64,000 nt of DNA from positions 1 through 64,000 of IMG/VR virus record IMGVR_UViG_3300032893_000040. One strand, written 5' to 3'. A program made the position numbers and the translations under genes. This DNA is from a virus. Shown here in pieces: positions 23,152 to 31,851 of the stretch. Positions within the stretch are counted from its first letter, which is position 1; the number at the start of each line of letters is the position of its first letter. The notes beneath the pieces were generated by a model. It worked only from the letters and a program-made list of their open reading frames with translations. It searched no databases and had not been told where the DNA came from.

Positions 23152-23254
23152 GCCACAAACGACGTGCCAGAGTCCGGGTGGTCCGTCCGCGCAGAAGAGG
23201 GCACAAAGGAGAGGCTCAAGTGTCTGGTCCTTAGGACACTGGTGTTCACTCCGC
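23152..23254 (-). promoter_or_regulatory. repeated intergenic element, copy 3 (TGGCACG-N4-TTGT)
   Basis: Minus strand: GTGAACACC, GTCCTAAGGAC near-palindrome, GTGCCCTC, CGGACGGAC, then TGGCACG-TCGT-TTGTGG. Same order of parts as copies 1 and 2, ahead of the paralogue B gene. Confidence 0.5.
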
Positions 23255-23478
23255 GCTACAGAGTTCGTCAGACCCGCGAGGGACGCGGGTCTCCGCGCTG
23301 TGGCAAGTGTCCAGCGGAGAGGACGGTCGAGGTGGCGTGCGCGGCTGTCAAGGTGGCAGGCCACCCCCCTCCCTCCGGGTGGGCTTGGGTGCTTGGGGGG
23401 GACTTGCGCGGTCGGTCCGGGCTGTGTTTTTTGTGCGTGTGCGCGACGACCGTCCGTCCGGCGGGACGGGAGACAGAG

Positions 23479-23667
23479 GGCAAGCAGACAGCAACCAAGG
23501 AGCAAGCAGTGCGGGACACGGGGCAAACGGCAGAGGGCAAGGAAGCAAGCAGGAGAGAGCTGTCAGCCAGTCAGCTTACCCTTGACAGCTTGTCAGCAGT
23601 CAAGCTGTCAGCTTTGACCTGTCAGCTTGACAGCAAGAGGCAAGAGGCCAACAGCAAGCAGACAGCG
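23479..23667. repeat. iteron-like short repeats
   Basis: GCAAGCAG recurs at about 23479, 23502, 23543 and 23654, twice extended to GCAAGCAGACAGC. Between 23560 and 23634, TGTCAGC or its complement GACAGC appears at about 23561, 23584, 23591, 23606, 23620 and 23629, spaced 7 to 23 bases apart. This is the pattern of protein-binding iterons at replication origins or terminase-binding sites. Confidence 0.55.
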
Positions 23668-23879
23668 GCCAAAGGCGAACCCAACAAGGCCAGCCGGAGG
23701 ACCCAGACCCCACCCCCCGTTGCCCCCGCAAAGGACCCGAGAGGACCCAAGGGAGTAGCAACAGTTCTTTCTCTGACCCTGCTTCCTAGCCGCCAGTTTT
23801 CTTGCCCCAATATTTCATTTTCTAATCTCTTTTGCTCTGGAGGACCCAGCTTGACCTTGACTGCTCTAAGGACTGCATA

Positions 23880-24605
23880 ATGTCAGTCTCCGGGAAGAAA
23901 TCCTCGAAGCCGAAGCCCAACTGGGACGCTCTGCCCCCTGAACTCAGGGACGAGGCGGCTAACGCCGCCGAGCGTCAGGAGTCCCTCCCTCCGGCCGAGG
24001 ACCCGATCGACTACCACCGGGACGTAACCCAGCTCATCAATCGTCTTGAGGCCAACCGTGGTAAGTCAATCCAGCTTGAGAACCTCGCCTACAGCCCGAA
24101 CCCGGTTTCCGATTCTCCCCTCCTGGACCAAAACATCGCCCCTGAGAGGCTTACGTATCTTGCTTTCGTCGAGAAACTTGCTCGTGCTGGCCTCACGGTT
24201 GAACAGGTCTCTGACGTGCTTGGAGTACCGGTCAAGCGATTCTCAGCTCAGCTCAAGCGAGATCGCGTTCTTGGAGCCATGTTCAACCGTGGCAAGGCCG
24301 AGGCTGACCGTCTCGTGGCTGAAAGCCTGTTCCGACGCGCTCTAGGATTCAGCTACGACGAAATCACCATCGAGTCCTCGGTGGACGGGGAAGGCGCGGT
24401 GACCGCCAAGGAGAAGCGGACCCGCAAGTTCATCCCGCCCGACGTGCAGGCCCAGATGGCGTGGCTCACCAACCGGGACGGCCAGAACTGGAAATCCACC
24501 GTCAATATCAAGGACAGCGACACCAAGAAAATCATCGTCGTCCGTGAACTGCAGGGCCTGGGCGATGACGAGCTTGAGAAGCTGGCCAAGGAGAGCGCGA
24601 ATTGA
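23880..24605 (+). CDS. terS: terminase small subunit
   Basis: A 241-residue protein directly upstream of the zinc ribbon and the large terminase. A helix-turn-helix-like segment is visible near residues 97-125 (LARAGLTVEQVSDVLGVPVK), followed by basic helices and a C-terminal acidic tail (QGLGDDELEKLAKE) that could contact the large subunit. The start at 23880 has AAGGA 7 bases upstream. It should recognise packaging DNA, perhaps the repeats just upstream. Confidence 0.75.
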   Translation: MSVSGKKSSKPKPNWDALPPELRDEAANAAERQESLPPAEDPIDYHRDVTQLINRLEANRGKSIQLENLAYSPNPVSDSPLLDQNIAPERLTYLAFVEKLARAGLTVEQVSDVLGVPVKRFSAQLKRDRVLGAMFNRGKAEADRLVAESLFRRALGFSYDEITIESSVDGEGAVTAKEKRTRKFIPPDVQAQMAWLTNRDGQNWKSTVNIKDSDTKKIIVVRELQGLGDDELEKLAKESAN

Positions 24606-24820
24606 TACCCGGAATCCCTCCCCCGAACGCCAGTGCCAAATGTCCGGAGTGTGAGCACGAGTTTTATTTCTACTCCACCAAGGACGTGGACTTCTGGCCC
24701 GTCTGCCGCAAGTGCGGGGCCAAGTTTCACGTGAAGACCAAGCAGGGAACATCGAGCGTAGCCGAACAGCGTGAAGATGTGGAGAGATGGAAGTCAGAAC
24801 TGAACATACGGGAGAATTGA
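24602..24820 (+). CDS. zinc-ribbon protein between terminase subunits (TTG start)
   Basis: A 72-residue protein: CPECEHEFYF and VCRKCGAKF form a zinc ribbon, then a charged helix. The start is TTG, overlapping the TerS stop (TTGA), with AAGGAG 8 bases upstream. Its 3' end overlaps the large terminase start, so it may be a packaging accessory. Confidence 0.6.
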   Translation: MIPGIPPPNASAKCPECEHEFYFYSTKDVDFWPVCRKCGAKFHVKTKQGTSSVAEQREDVERWKSELNIREN

Positions 24821-26499
24821 AGCGGCTGATGCGGTCCCGCTCCCCCAAGGCGAAAGCCGTGATCGGGGAGCTTGCGCGGCGCGAGATCGAACGCCGCAGG
24901 GCCGAGAATCCGCTCAAGTATTTTGTCCCCAACGGCTGGTCCGAGAAGTTCATCCACGCCGTGGGGCACAAGCTTGAGAAATGGATATTCATCCTTCCCG
25001 CCGCCAACTCCATTACGAAATCGGCTTCCACCATCAACATCCTCGGGAACCTCATCTGGGGTCCGCAGAACCTCAGGTGGTACAACGGGCCGCGCTTCGA
25101 GCTTCCCTGGACCTCCCCCAAGAAATTCTGGTACATCTCCCGCCGTGCCACCCTCGAGGAGTTCATTTGCGGCTCCGACAGCACGACCGAGAACGAGATA
25201 TCCAAGTGGTTCCCACAGGGACGTTACACCTTCAGCAAGTCGGGGCGCGAGTTCAATTCAAGATTCATTTCGGACACCGGATGGGTAGGCTCGTTCAAGA
25301 CCTACGACCAGGAAACCAACCAGTTCGAGTCCGACAAGATCGGTGTCGCGGTCTTTGACGAGCCACCCCCGGAAGCCGTTTACAACGCGGTCCTCGCCCG
25401 AATGACCGTGGGAAGCCCGATCGTCATCATGCCGATGACCCCCTTGACCTATTCGGCGTGGATTAAGGACCGTCTCATCGACGGCGCGGGGCCGAACTCG
25501 CCCGTTGAGGTCTTCTACGGCGACATCGAGGAGAATTGTCAGGAGCACGGGGTCCGGGGCAGGCTCTCCCACAAGCGTATTGAGGAACTGATCGCTCAGT
25601 ATGACGAGGATGAACGCGAGGCCCGAGCACACGGGCTGTTCGCCCACCTCTCCGGCCTCGTATACAAGTCCATACATCCGGAGGTGAACCGCCACCAGAT
25701 TCCGGCCAGGGAGTTCAACCAGACCATCTCCGCCACCGAGTTTGCGGACGGGAAGACCAACTACAAAATCTTCTGCGTCTGCGATCCCCATGACTCGAAG
25801 CCCCCCATCATCGGGTGGTTCGCCGTCGATCGCTGGGGGACCATCTGGGCCGTCGATGAGTTCCCCAGCGAACGCCACAACACCGAGTTCAAGCCTTTCT
25901 ACGACTATAAACCCGGACAGTGGAGACTCACCATTGAGCAGACGTGCGAATGGATTAAGAAAATCGAGGAACGGAACGGGTGGAACGGAAAGCTCATCAC
26001 CCGCGTCATGGACCCCAATTTTGGTCGGAAGCCTGAGCAAACTGTGGGTCGCACTATTGCCCAGCATTACCGTGATTGTGGTTCGAAACTCAAGTATCCC
26101 CTCCATTTTACGACGGACGTGCTCGACGACATCGACACGGGACATCAAGTCGTCCGTGAATTTCTCGCTATCAATCCAGACAACCAGACCAGACTGAAGA
26201 TCGGGCACTTCTGCTCAAACATCTGGTTCTCGATGACGCACTACATGCGGAAAGTGCAGTCCGCATCCTCACTCGAAGCGAACGGTCCCACCGAACTCGT
26301 GCAGGTCAAGTTCAAGGACGGTGCAGACCTCGTGCGCTACATGTCGGTGTACTTCCGCAAGCCCGGAAAGCCGAGACCCGAGGAGAAGGAGATCAGGACT
26401 CTGGATGACATGGTAGAGCGTCAGTTGGAACGCAACAGGAAGCGTGCGGCGGCAATGGCAAGGCCGAGACCCCAATATGAGGATTCGTCCTACATATGA
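24787..26499 (+). CDS. terL: terminase large subunit (packaging ATPase/nuclease)
   Basis: A 570-residue protein. The ATPase half has a degenerate Walker A (PAANSITKSAS, about 70-80) and a clear Walker B (IGVAVFDEPP, about 185). The nuclease half has acidic motifs (FCVCDPHDSK about 335; RVMDPNFGRK about 415). Location between TerS and portal fits. The motor translocates DNA into the prohead and cuts it. The ATG at 24787 overlaps the zinc-ribbon gene by 34 bases; 24829 is an alternative start. Confidence 0.85.
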   Translation: MEVRTEHTGELKRLMRSRSPKAKAVIGELARREIERRRAENPLKYFVPNGWSEKFIHAVGHKLEKWIFILPAANSITKSASTINILGNLIWGPQNLRWYNGPRFELPWTSPKKFWYISRRATLEEFICGSDSTTENEISKWFPQGRYTFSKSGREFNSRFISDTGWVGSFKTYDQETNQFESDKIGVAVFDEPPPEAVYNAVLARMTVGSPIVIMPMTPLTYSAWIKDRLIDGAGPNSPVEVFYGDIEENCQEHGVRGRLSHKRIEELIAQYDEDEREARAHGLFAHLSGLVYKSIHPEVNRHQIPAREFNQTISATEFADGKTNYKIFCVCDPHDSKPPIIGWFAVDRWGTIWAVDEFPSERHNTEFKPFYDYKPGQWRLTIEQTCEWIKKIEERNGWNGKLITRVMDPNFGRKPEQTVGRTIAQHYRDCGSKLKYPLHFTTDVLDDIDTGHQVVREFLAINPDNQTRLKIGHFCSNIWFSMTHYMRKVQSASSLEANGPTELVQVKFKDGADLVRYMSVYFRKPGKPRPEEKEIRTLDDMVERQLERNRKRAAAMARPRPQYEDSSYI

Positions 26500-28796
26500 A
26501 ACCAGTCCGTGACATAGTAAGACAGGTTCGGGACACGATCACCCAGACCACGCGCAACATGACGGCGTGGTACGACTCCAACTTCTACGGCGGGAAGGGA
26601 GAGATTCCCGGCGACTCGAAGGCGGAAGAAGGGGACGTGCTCAATTTCGTCATCGCGCTCTGGAGAGAGTCCGAGGAGTGGAAGAAGAAGTCCTTCGGCG
26701 GAAGGATGAGCTACTGGAACCCGTACGAGTGGTTCAAGTTCGCCCGTCGCCTTGAGGAAGGGATGCATTGGGACGTGTGGGGGCGCAGGAATCAGGGCGA
26801 GAACGACAAGTGGAAGCAGGAACTCCGTGACCCGGAGATCGAAGATCAGGTCCGCCTCAAGAAGGCTCACCTCACGTCGAACTGGCATGACATCGACGTG
26901 ATGCCCAACATCCGGGGCATGCAGGACATTCTTGACCAGGAACGCCAGCGGACCAAGTGGGGCGAGCGAATCATCGCGTTCGTTCACCGCGGACTCACCG
27001 AGGGGATGGCAGTGTTCCACAGCGTCCTCGACAGAACGCGCTACGTGGACGGGGTGGCGAGCGAGATACTGCTTGACAACGAATCGCTCTTCCCAACGCC
27101 CTTCTCCATGAGCAAGGAGAAGCTCGACGGATGCTGGTACCTCGCGATATCGACCTTCGTCCCGGAACAGCAGATTTTTGAGATGTACCCCAAGCTCCGC
27201 AAGCAGGAGGACAAAATCCGGTTCGAGTCCATGTCGGAGGACATTGCGCACTTCTCCCGGCTCTCGCTCGATCTCGAGTATACGGCCATCAAGGCGTTCA
27301 CCCACACCCGGATGACACCGATGATCACGGTGTACCTCGATGACCCCGCGATCGAGCGTCCGGCAGTGGACCAGGAAGAGATCGCCCTCGAGCACCAGGC
27401 GATAGCGGAAGGTGCTCCGGTGGAAGCCCACAAGGACAACAACCACAAGGCGCACGTCGAGGCTCACCTCGGCTTCATCAATTCGCTCGCGCAGGAAATA
27501 GAGGGCGCACAGAACGTGCAGGCTCAGGGTCCAATGCAGATGCCGGACGGGAGTCAGGGGCCGAACCTTCCCAACACCGGGCAGGGAGACGTACAGCGTA
27601 TGATAGCCATGGCCGAACTTATGGTCTATCATGTGCAGGAACACGCCAAGATGATTCAGTCCGATCGGGCACGCGGAATCTCACCCGCCGAGAATCCGAA
27701 GTATCCGGCCGGCCGTAAGATCGTTGTGGCCGGAGGAATAGTGCTCGAGGATGAACCCGTGCGCGACGTGGAAGACTGGCGCGATCTCATCCACATCTGG
27801 TACTACGAGAAGCTCCCTTACTCCTTCTGGGGGCGCGGGGTTCCGGAGGTCCTCTACTACACGAACAAGGGCCTCGACACGATGCTTTCCCGTGATGCCG
27901 ACATGGCGATCTCATCCGGGATGCAGAAGGCCTATTTCAACGAGGAGGACAAGGAGAACATCGACGAAGCGGCGTTCGACAACGACCCGCTCAAGCCGAT
28001 CTTCGTCAAGCAGGCCCCGACCTTCCGTGGCGGTCAGGTGCCCCCCACCAACATGAGCATCTACAACCATCTCAAGGCCAGCGCGGCCAAGCAACTCGGG
28101 GTGAACGAAACTTCCTTCGGACAGTCGCCGGGGGCCAACACGTCCGCCGAGATGGTCAAGACCCTCCAGGCACAGAATCAGGTCATTCTCACCGGGGAAC
28201 CCAACCAGCGGCTCTCGGACACCCTTGAGGGGGTGGTCAAGACCCGCATCCGCATGTGGAAGGAATACTACAAAGAACCGCGCACGTACTTCTTCCAGGG
28301 GGTGCCCAAGGCGATCAACGTCTCCAAGCTCGTTTCCGAATTCCAGATCAAGGATGAGCAGGGCAAGGTGCAGTCCAAGCCCGTCCCCGAGTTTCTGGTG
28401 ACGGTCCGGCCGAACTCCAACTTCCCGCAGAGGTTCGAGTACAAGCTTCAGTTCCTCATGCAACTGGCCCGTACCCCCTCGCCGGACGGCCAGCCCTACG
28501 TGCCGCGTGAGGCGGTCCTCGACGTGCTCTCGGAGTTCGACCCGAGGCTCGGCCGCGAAGGCGAGTACTACAAGATGTCGGAAGCCCTCATGCTGGGCCT
28601 TCAGAAGATGGCTGACATGCAGAAGGCGCAGGCGGCGGACCTCAAAACCAAGCGGACCCTCATGGGCGCGGTCCGCAAGCGCGGCATCAAGGAACTCATG
28701 GGCGAGGGCGTGACCCAAAGCCAGCCTACGGGCGGGGCGGAGCCTGCCGCACCCCAGCTTGACCAAAATCCACATATCGATTCATCGCACACATAA
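26496..28796 (+). CDS. portal protein
   Basis: A 766-residue protein, in the size range of large podovirus portals. ATGA coupling to TerL. Segments such as LPYSFWGRGVPEVLYYTNKG and VNETSFGQSPGANTSAEMV are typical of the portal wing/stem region, and a long C-terminal helix (EALMLGLQKMADMQKAQAAD) fits the barrel. It forms the dodecameric ring at the capsid vertex. Confidence 0.8.
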   Translation: MKPVRDIVRQVRDTITQTTRNMTAWYDSNFYGGKGEIPGDSKAEEGDVLNFVIALWRESEEWKKKSFGGRMSYWNPYEWFKFARRLEEGMHWDVWGRRNQGENDKWKQELRDPEIEDQVRLKKAHLTSNWHDIDVMPNIRGMQDILDQERQRTKWGERIIAFVHRGLTEGMAVFHSVLDRTRYVDGVASEILLDNESLFPTPFSMSKEKLDGCWYLAISTFVPEQQIFEMYPKLRKQEDKIRFESMSEDIAHFSRLSLDLEYTAIKAFTHTRMTPMITVYLDDPAIERPAVDQEEIALEHQAIAEGAPVEAHKDNNHKAHVEAHLGFINSLAQEIEGAQNVQAQGPMQMPDGSQGPNLPNTGQGDVQRMIAMAELMVYHVQEHAKMIQSDRARGISPAENPKYPAGRKIVVAGGIVLEDEPVRDVEDWRDLIHIWYYEKLPYSFWGRGVPEVLYYTNKGLDTMLSRDADMAISSGMQKAYFNEEDKENIDEAAFDNDPLKPIFVKQAPTFRGGQVPPTNMSIYNHLKASAAKQLGVNETSFGQSPGANTSAEMVKTLQAQNQVILTGEPNQRLSDTLEGVVKTRIRMWKEYYKEPRTYFFQGVPKAINVSKLVSEFQIKDEQGKVQSKPVPEFLVTVRPNSNFPQRFEYKLQFLMQLARTPSPDGQPYVPREAVLDVLSEFDPRLGREGEYYKMSEALMLGLQKMADMQKAQAADLKTKRTLMGAVRKRGIKELMGEGVTQSQPTGGAEPAAPQLDQNPHIDSSHT

Positions 28797-28811
28797 AAAA
28801 GAGGTAATCGC

Positions 28812-29189
28812 ATGGCAGACGAGCAGGAAGAGACAGGGGCAGTGATCGATACCCCGGCTGACCTCGCACCGGAAGTGACCCAAGCTCCCCCTCCGGAACC
28901 CCCGGCCGAACCGCCTCCTCCGGAACCCACGGTTGAGGAGAAGCTGACGCGCCTCACCAAGGCGGAGCTGGTTTCCAGGGTGATCGAGCTGACCGGCAAG
29001 ATTCCCGGACCGGACAAGCTGGTGGTGAATCGCTTTCCGTTCTACAAGCTCCTTCAGGCGATGGTCCAGAATCAGCTCGGACAGAGCCACATGGGGCACG
29101 CGGCGATCGCCAAGTTCCGGGACATCATGGGTTATGGTTCCTTCGCCGAGGCCCAGGCCGAGTGGGACAAGATTCGTCCCCTTCTCTGA
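28812..29189 (+). CDS. small virion or assembly-associated hypothetical protein
   Basis: A 125-residue protein with a Pro/Glu-rich disordered N-terminus (APPPEPPAEPPPPEPT) and a helical C-terminal domain. GAGG precedes the ATG. It lies between portal and scaffold; function unknown. Confidence 0.6.
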   Translation: MADEQEETGAVIDTPADLAPEVTQAPPPEPPAEPPPPEPTVEEKLTRLTKAELVSRVIELTGKIPGPDKLVVNRFPFYKLLQAMVQNQLGQSHMGHAAIAKFRDIMGYGSFAEAQAEWDKIRPLL

Positions 29190-29199
29190 GAGGTGACCG

Positions 29200-29556
29200 A
29201 TGAAAATCAGGATGAAAAGCTTCGGGCACAAGGTCGGTCCCTACAAGGTGCCCGAAATCCAGAAGGGCGGCGACAAGGTGAGTTATCCGACCCTGCACCT
29301 CTCGAGTCGCCATGCCGGGGACCTTTCCCACCATCAGCGGGGGGACAGTGTAGTGCTGATGTTCAAGGGCAAGGTGGCCGGGACCCGAGACGTGGACACC
29401 GAATACGAGTCCGGGCAGGAGGTGACGTTTCACCTTACCCACGGCCACATCCAGACCGAGCGCGAGATGAAAAAGACTCCGACTCCGCGCTCGACACATG
29501 ATGCGGCGGTTCAGGCAATCCGGGCCATCCATGCATCGAAAGGCAAGGAAGCATGA
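29200..29556 (+). CDS. small hypothetical protein
   Basis: A 118-residue protein: beta-rich (VSYPTLHLSS, DSVVLMFKGKVAGT, EVTFHLTHGHI) and then a helical tail. GAGG precedes the ATG. Possibly a small barrel; not recognised. Confidence 0.55.
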   Translation: MKIRMKSFGHKVGPYKVPEIQKGGDKVSYPTLHLSSRHAGDLSHHQRGDSVVLMFKGKVAGTRDVDTEYESGQEVTFHLTHGHIQTEREMKKTPTPRSTHDAAVQAIRAIHASKGKEA

Positions 29557-29864
29557 CACACGCTGACGTGGTAAAACACGGAGAGGGGAAGGACTTTTCC
29601 AAAGTGACGATGATCGAGTACATTCGTGCGGCCCATGAGAAGGACCCGAACTCGATTTTCCGGTTCGACTTCGTGAATCATGACAGTCTCCTTGCCAAGG
29701 TGGCCCAGGTCGGGGCCGACTGGCTCGAACTCCATCCCCACAAGCGCAACCTGCTCAAGTACAATGTGGCCCACATCCTCTCCTTCCAGGATGTGACCGG
29801 CGACAAGAGCTACGAGTGGAAGGACTGGACTGCGGGGCGCAAGGAAGAAATCAAACAGACCTGA
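29553..29864 (+). CDS. small hypothetical protein
   Basis: A 103-residue protein, ATGA coupled to the previous gene. Alpha/beta pattern with FRFDFVNHDSLLAKVAQVG and a lysine-rich stretch. Unknown. Confidence 0.55.
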   Translation: MTHADVVKHGEGKDFSKVTMIEYIRAAHEKDPNSIFRFDFVNHDSLLAKVAQVGADWLELHPHKRNLLKYNVAHILSFQDVTGDKSYEWKDWTAGRKEEIKQT

Positions 29865-29875
29865 TGGAGGGCAAG

Positions 29876-30034
29876 ATGCCAAAAGCCGTGCACGATGCGC
29901 TGGCCAAGGTGGCCGCCAAGTACATGAAGAAGGGCAAGCTCAAGAGGAAGAAGGGCGAGTCCGCGAAACGGGCCAAGGACCGATTCATCTACGGTACCAT
30001 GGCCAACATGAGGAAACGGGGCGAGATCGAGTAA
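29876..30034 (+). CDS. small basic phage protein
   Basis: A 52-residue very basic protein (YMKKGKLKRKKGESAKRAKD; YGTMANMRKRG). Start at 29876 has GGAGG 5 bases upstream. Proteins with the phrase V-YGT-N--K near the portal gene are common in tailed phages; the role is unknown. Confidence 0.6.
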   Translation: MPKAVHDALAKVAAKYMKKGKLKRKKGESAKRAKDRFIYGTMANMRKRGEIE

Positions 30035-30453
30035 TGGAAATCCACATCAAGAAAAACAGGACGGTGCGGGTGGACCCCAAGCACCCGCAGACTCACCCCG
30101 GATACCGGGACGCGCTCCGGGTAGGGAAGGAAAATCTCTCCCGGATGACTTTCGAGAATGAGGCGGCGAAACGGGATTACATGAAGCGTGTCGCCGCTAA
30201 CCCGAATAACGTTCCCGGAATACCGGATTTCTACCCACCGCTCAAGATTCCGCCGATGGCGGTTCCTGTGGGCGAGACCATTCCGGAGGACGTGCGGACC
30301 CGGATGAACATCACTTCCGCGCTCTACGTGGACGGAGAGATGTACTGTGAGGTCTGTTCTTCGGTTACCACCCACGCGTTCAGTCCGAACCAGACTTTTT
30401 GCAAAAAGTGCGGCACATCAAAACCATACAGGAGGAGGGCATTAGCATCATGA
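30034..30453 (+). CDS. hypothetical protein with C-terminal zinc ribbon
   Basis: A 139-residue protein. MYCEVCSSV and FCKKCGTSK give two CxxC knuckles in the last 40 residues; the N-terminal part is basic and Pro-rich. TAATG overlap with the previous stop. Confidence 0.6.
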   Translation: MEIHIKKNRTVRVDPKHPQTHPGYRDALRVGKENLSRMTFENEAAKRDYMKRVAANPNNVPGIPDFYPPLKIPPMAVPVGETIPEDVRTRMNITSALYVDGEMYCEVCSSVTTHAFSPNQTFCKKCGTSKPYRRRALAS

Positions 30454-30722
30454 ATTTCATTATCTGTCACGGATACGCCCACAGGTACAACACTGCGGGT
30501 GTGATGGAATCGGCCAAGGTCGTCATATTCGACGGCTCGATCGCATTCCAGGAAGAGTTCATGCAGAGGACACCGGAAAGCATGGACCTCACCGGAGGGG
30601 ACTACTCCGAGATCGAGGCCACGATTTCCCGGTTCTCTTTCATCTTTCAGGACGGACAGCGGCGTACCCCGGTGCAGGACAAGAAGTACGCCCAACCCAA
30701 AAACGAAGTTGTAACAAGGTAG
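30450..30722 (+). CDS. small hypothetical protein
   Basis: A 90-residue protein, ATGA coupled to the zinc-ribbon gene. It begins MNFIICHGYAHRYNTAGVME and has a beta-rich middle. Unknown. Confidence 0.55.
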   Translation: MNFIICHGYAHRYNTAGVMESAKVVIFDGSIAFQEEFMQRTPESMDLTGGDYSEIEATISRFSFIFQDGQRRTPVQDKKYAQPKNEVVTR

Positions 30723-30784
30723 CGCGTACTAACGCCTGCCATATTCATTCATCAAAAAAGAAAGGAGCGCATACTAATGCCTCC
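30721..30784 (+). repeat. direct repeat flanking scaffold gene leader
   Basis: AGCGCGTACTAACGCCTGCC (30721) and AGCGCATACTAATGCCTCC (30766) match at most positions, with an A-rich leader and AGGAG between. The second copy contains the start codon of the scaffold gene. Could be a duplicated operator or a footprint of recombination. Confidence 0.4.
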
Positions 30785-31832
30785 TGAGAGACTTCCAAAC
30801 ATTGACCCCGCAACGGGGCAGGTTGTTGCAGATGCCGCTGGCGATGCCAACGCAGGCGGTGCGGGTGCACCAGCATCCGACGATTCCGGGGGGACACCCC
30901 AGAATGAAAATGGCGGAGCAGGAGCAGGGAACGATGGAAGTACGGGCGATGGCGGGGCCGCAGGCGGTGAAGGCGGCGGGACCGAGGTCGTGGACTTCAG
31001 CGTTGATGCGATCATCAAAACCAAGGACGGGTTCGTGTGGAAGGTTGACCCCGACGATCCCAAGTCCATGGTGTACAAGGGAAGGACGCTTCAGGAACTC
31101 TTCCAGAACGCGGCAAAGGGCATCAAGGAAAAGGACACGTACATCTCCGAGCTGAAGGCCGCGAGGCCCAAGCTGACGGACAGGGTTACGCGTCTGCCGC
31201 AGGAGGACGAAGAGGCGGTCGAATTCCCTCAGTTCGGTCAGGTGCTCGTTGCGGAAGCCCAGAAGTTCGGCATCCAGGATGTTGCAATGCTTGGATGGGG
31301 TGATGCCGAGTGGGACAAGTACGCGGAGGAGCACGGCGACCGTGCGGCGAGAAGGCTGGAAGATCGAGTCAATCAGGTCAAGGCATCGGCCAAAGGTACG
31401 TACGACAGGGAGAACGCGATCGCGCTCAACAACTACGGACTCCGAGAGGAAACGTCCGTGGTTCAGGACCTGCTCGATGCAGCCGGGATTGCGGCTGATG
31501 ACCCTGCATTTGACTACGACGCGATTCTCCGGAAGGTGTTCGGTGACAAGTCGAACACGCTTCCCAACGGGGTGCTCAAGAACGGGCGAATCGTCGCTGA
31601 AGCGGCCAAGGTGATCAATACCCTGGCCGTCAAGAGGGCGAAGGAGTCCGGGAAGGTGCAGACCGAGGAAGAGATCGCCGCCGAGCGCGAGAACAAGAAC
31701 GCACGACTCAGAAACCGCGGAGTTCCTGCTGGAGGTCCGGGCGGCAAACGGGCCGATCAGCACCAGCAGAAGCCCGCGAAGTCCATGGCCGAGGCCCTTG
31801 CCAGGGCCAAGGCGCAATTTCTCAAGCCATAA
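30777..31832 (+). CDS. putative scaffolding protein
   Basis: A 351-residue acidic protein with a disordered Gly/Ala/Asp-rich N-terminus (GGAGAGNDGSTGDGGAAGGE), long charged helices in the centre and a basic helical C-terminus (KSMAEALARAKAQFLKP). That layout and the place directly before the capsid gene are typical of phage scaffolds. It would be lost from the mature head. Confidence 0.7.
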   Translation: MPPERLPNIDPATGQVVADAAGDANAGGAGAPASDDSGGTPQNENGGAGAGNDGSTGDGGAAGGEGGGTEVVDFSVDAIIKTKDGFVWKVDPDDPKSMVYKGRTLQELFQNAAKGIKEKDTYISELKAARPKLTDRVTRLPQEDEEAVEFPQFGQVLVAEAQKFGIQDVAMLGWGDAEWDKYAEEHGDRAARRLEDRVNQVKASAKGTYDRENAIALNNYGLREETSVVQDLLDAAGIAADDPAFDYDAILRKVFGDKSNTLPNGVLKNGRIVAEAAKVINTLAVKRAKESGKVQTEEEIAAERENKNARLRNRGVPAGGPGGKRADQHQQKPAKSMAEALARAKAQFLKP

Positions 31833-31851
31833 TCAACGACGGAGGTAGGAA

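Larger units (their letters stand above)
23092..23879. other. main gene-free region (candidate origin / packaging region)
   Basis: 788 bases with no credible gene, between leftward accessory and rightward packaging genes. It holds intergenic element copy 3, a 9-bp hairpin (AGACCCGCG/CGCGGGTCT, 23270-23292), G/C tracts, a purine-biased stretch with repeats, and an AT-rich segment (about 23790-23835) just before the terminase genes. Long open frames here arise from high GC and lack start sites and family resemblance. Confidence 0.6.

Noticed and set aside
22699-23880. Long rightward open frame (393 codons) over the gene-free region
   Set aside because: It runs antisense to a credible GTG-started gene (22678-23091), is low-complexity and Arg/Gly/Pro-rich from high GC, lacks a ribosome site, and crosses the hairpins and repeats.
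24342-25205. 287-codon minus-strand frame over the terminase genes
   Set aside because: Antisense to TerS, the zinc ribbon and TerL, each with coherent motifs and couplings; no ribosome site for the antisense frame.
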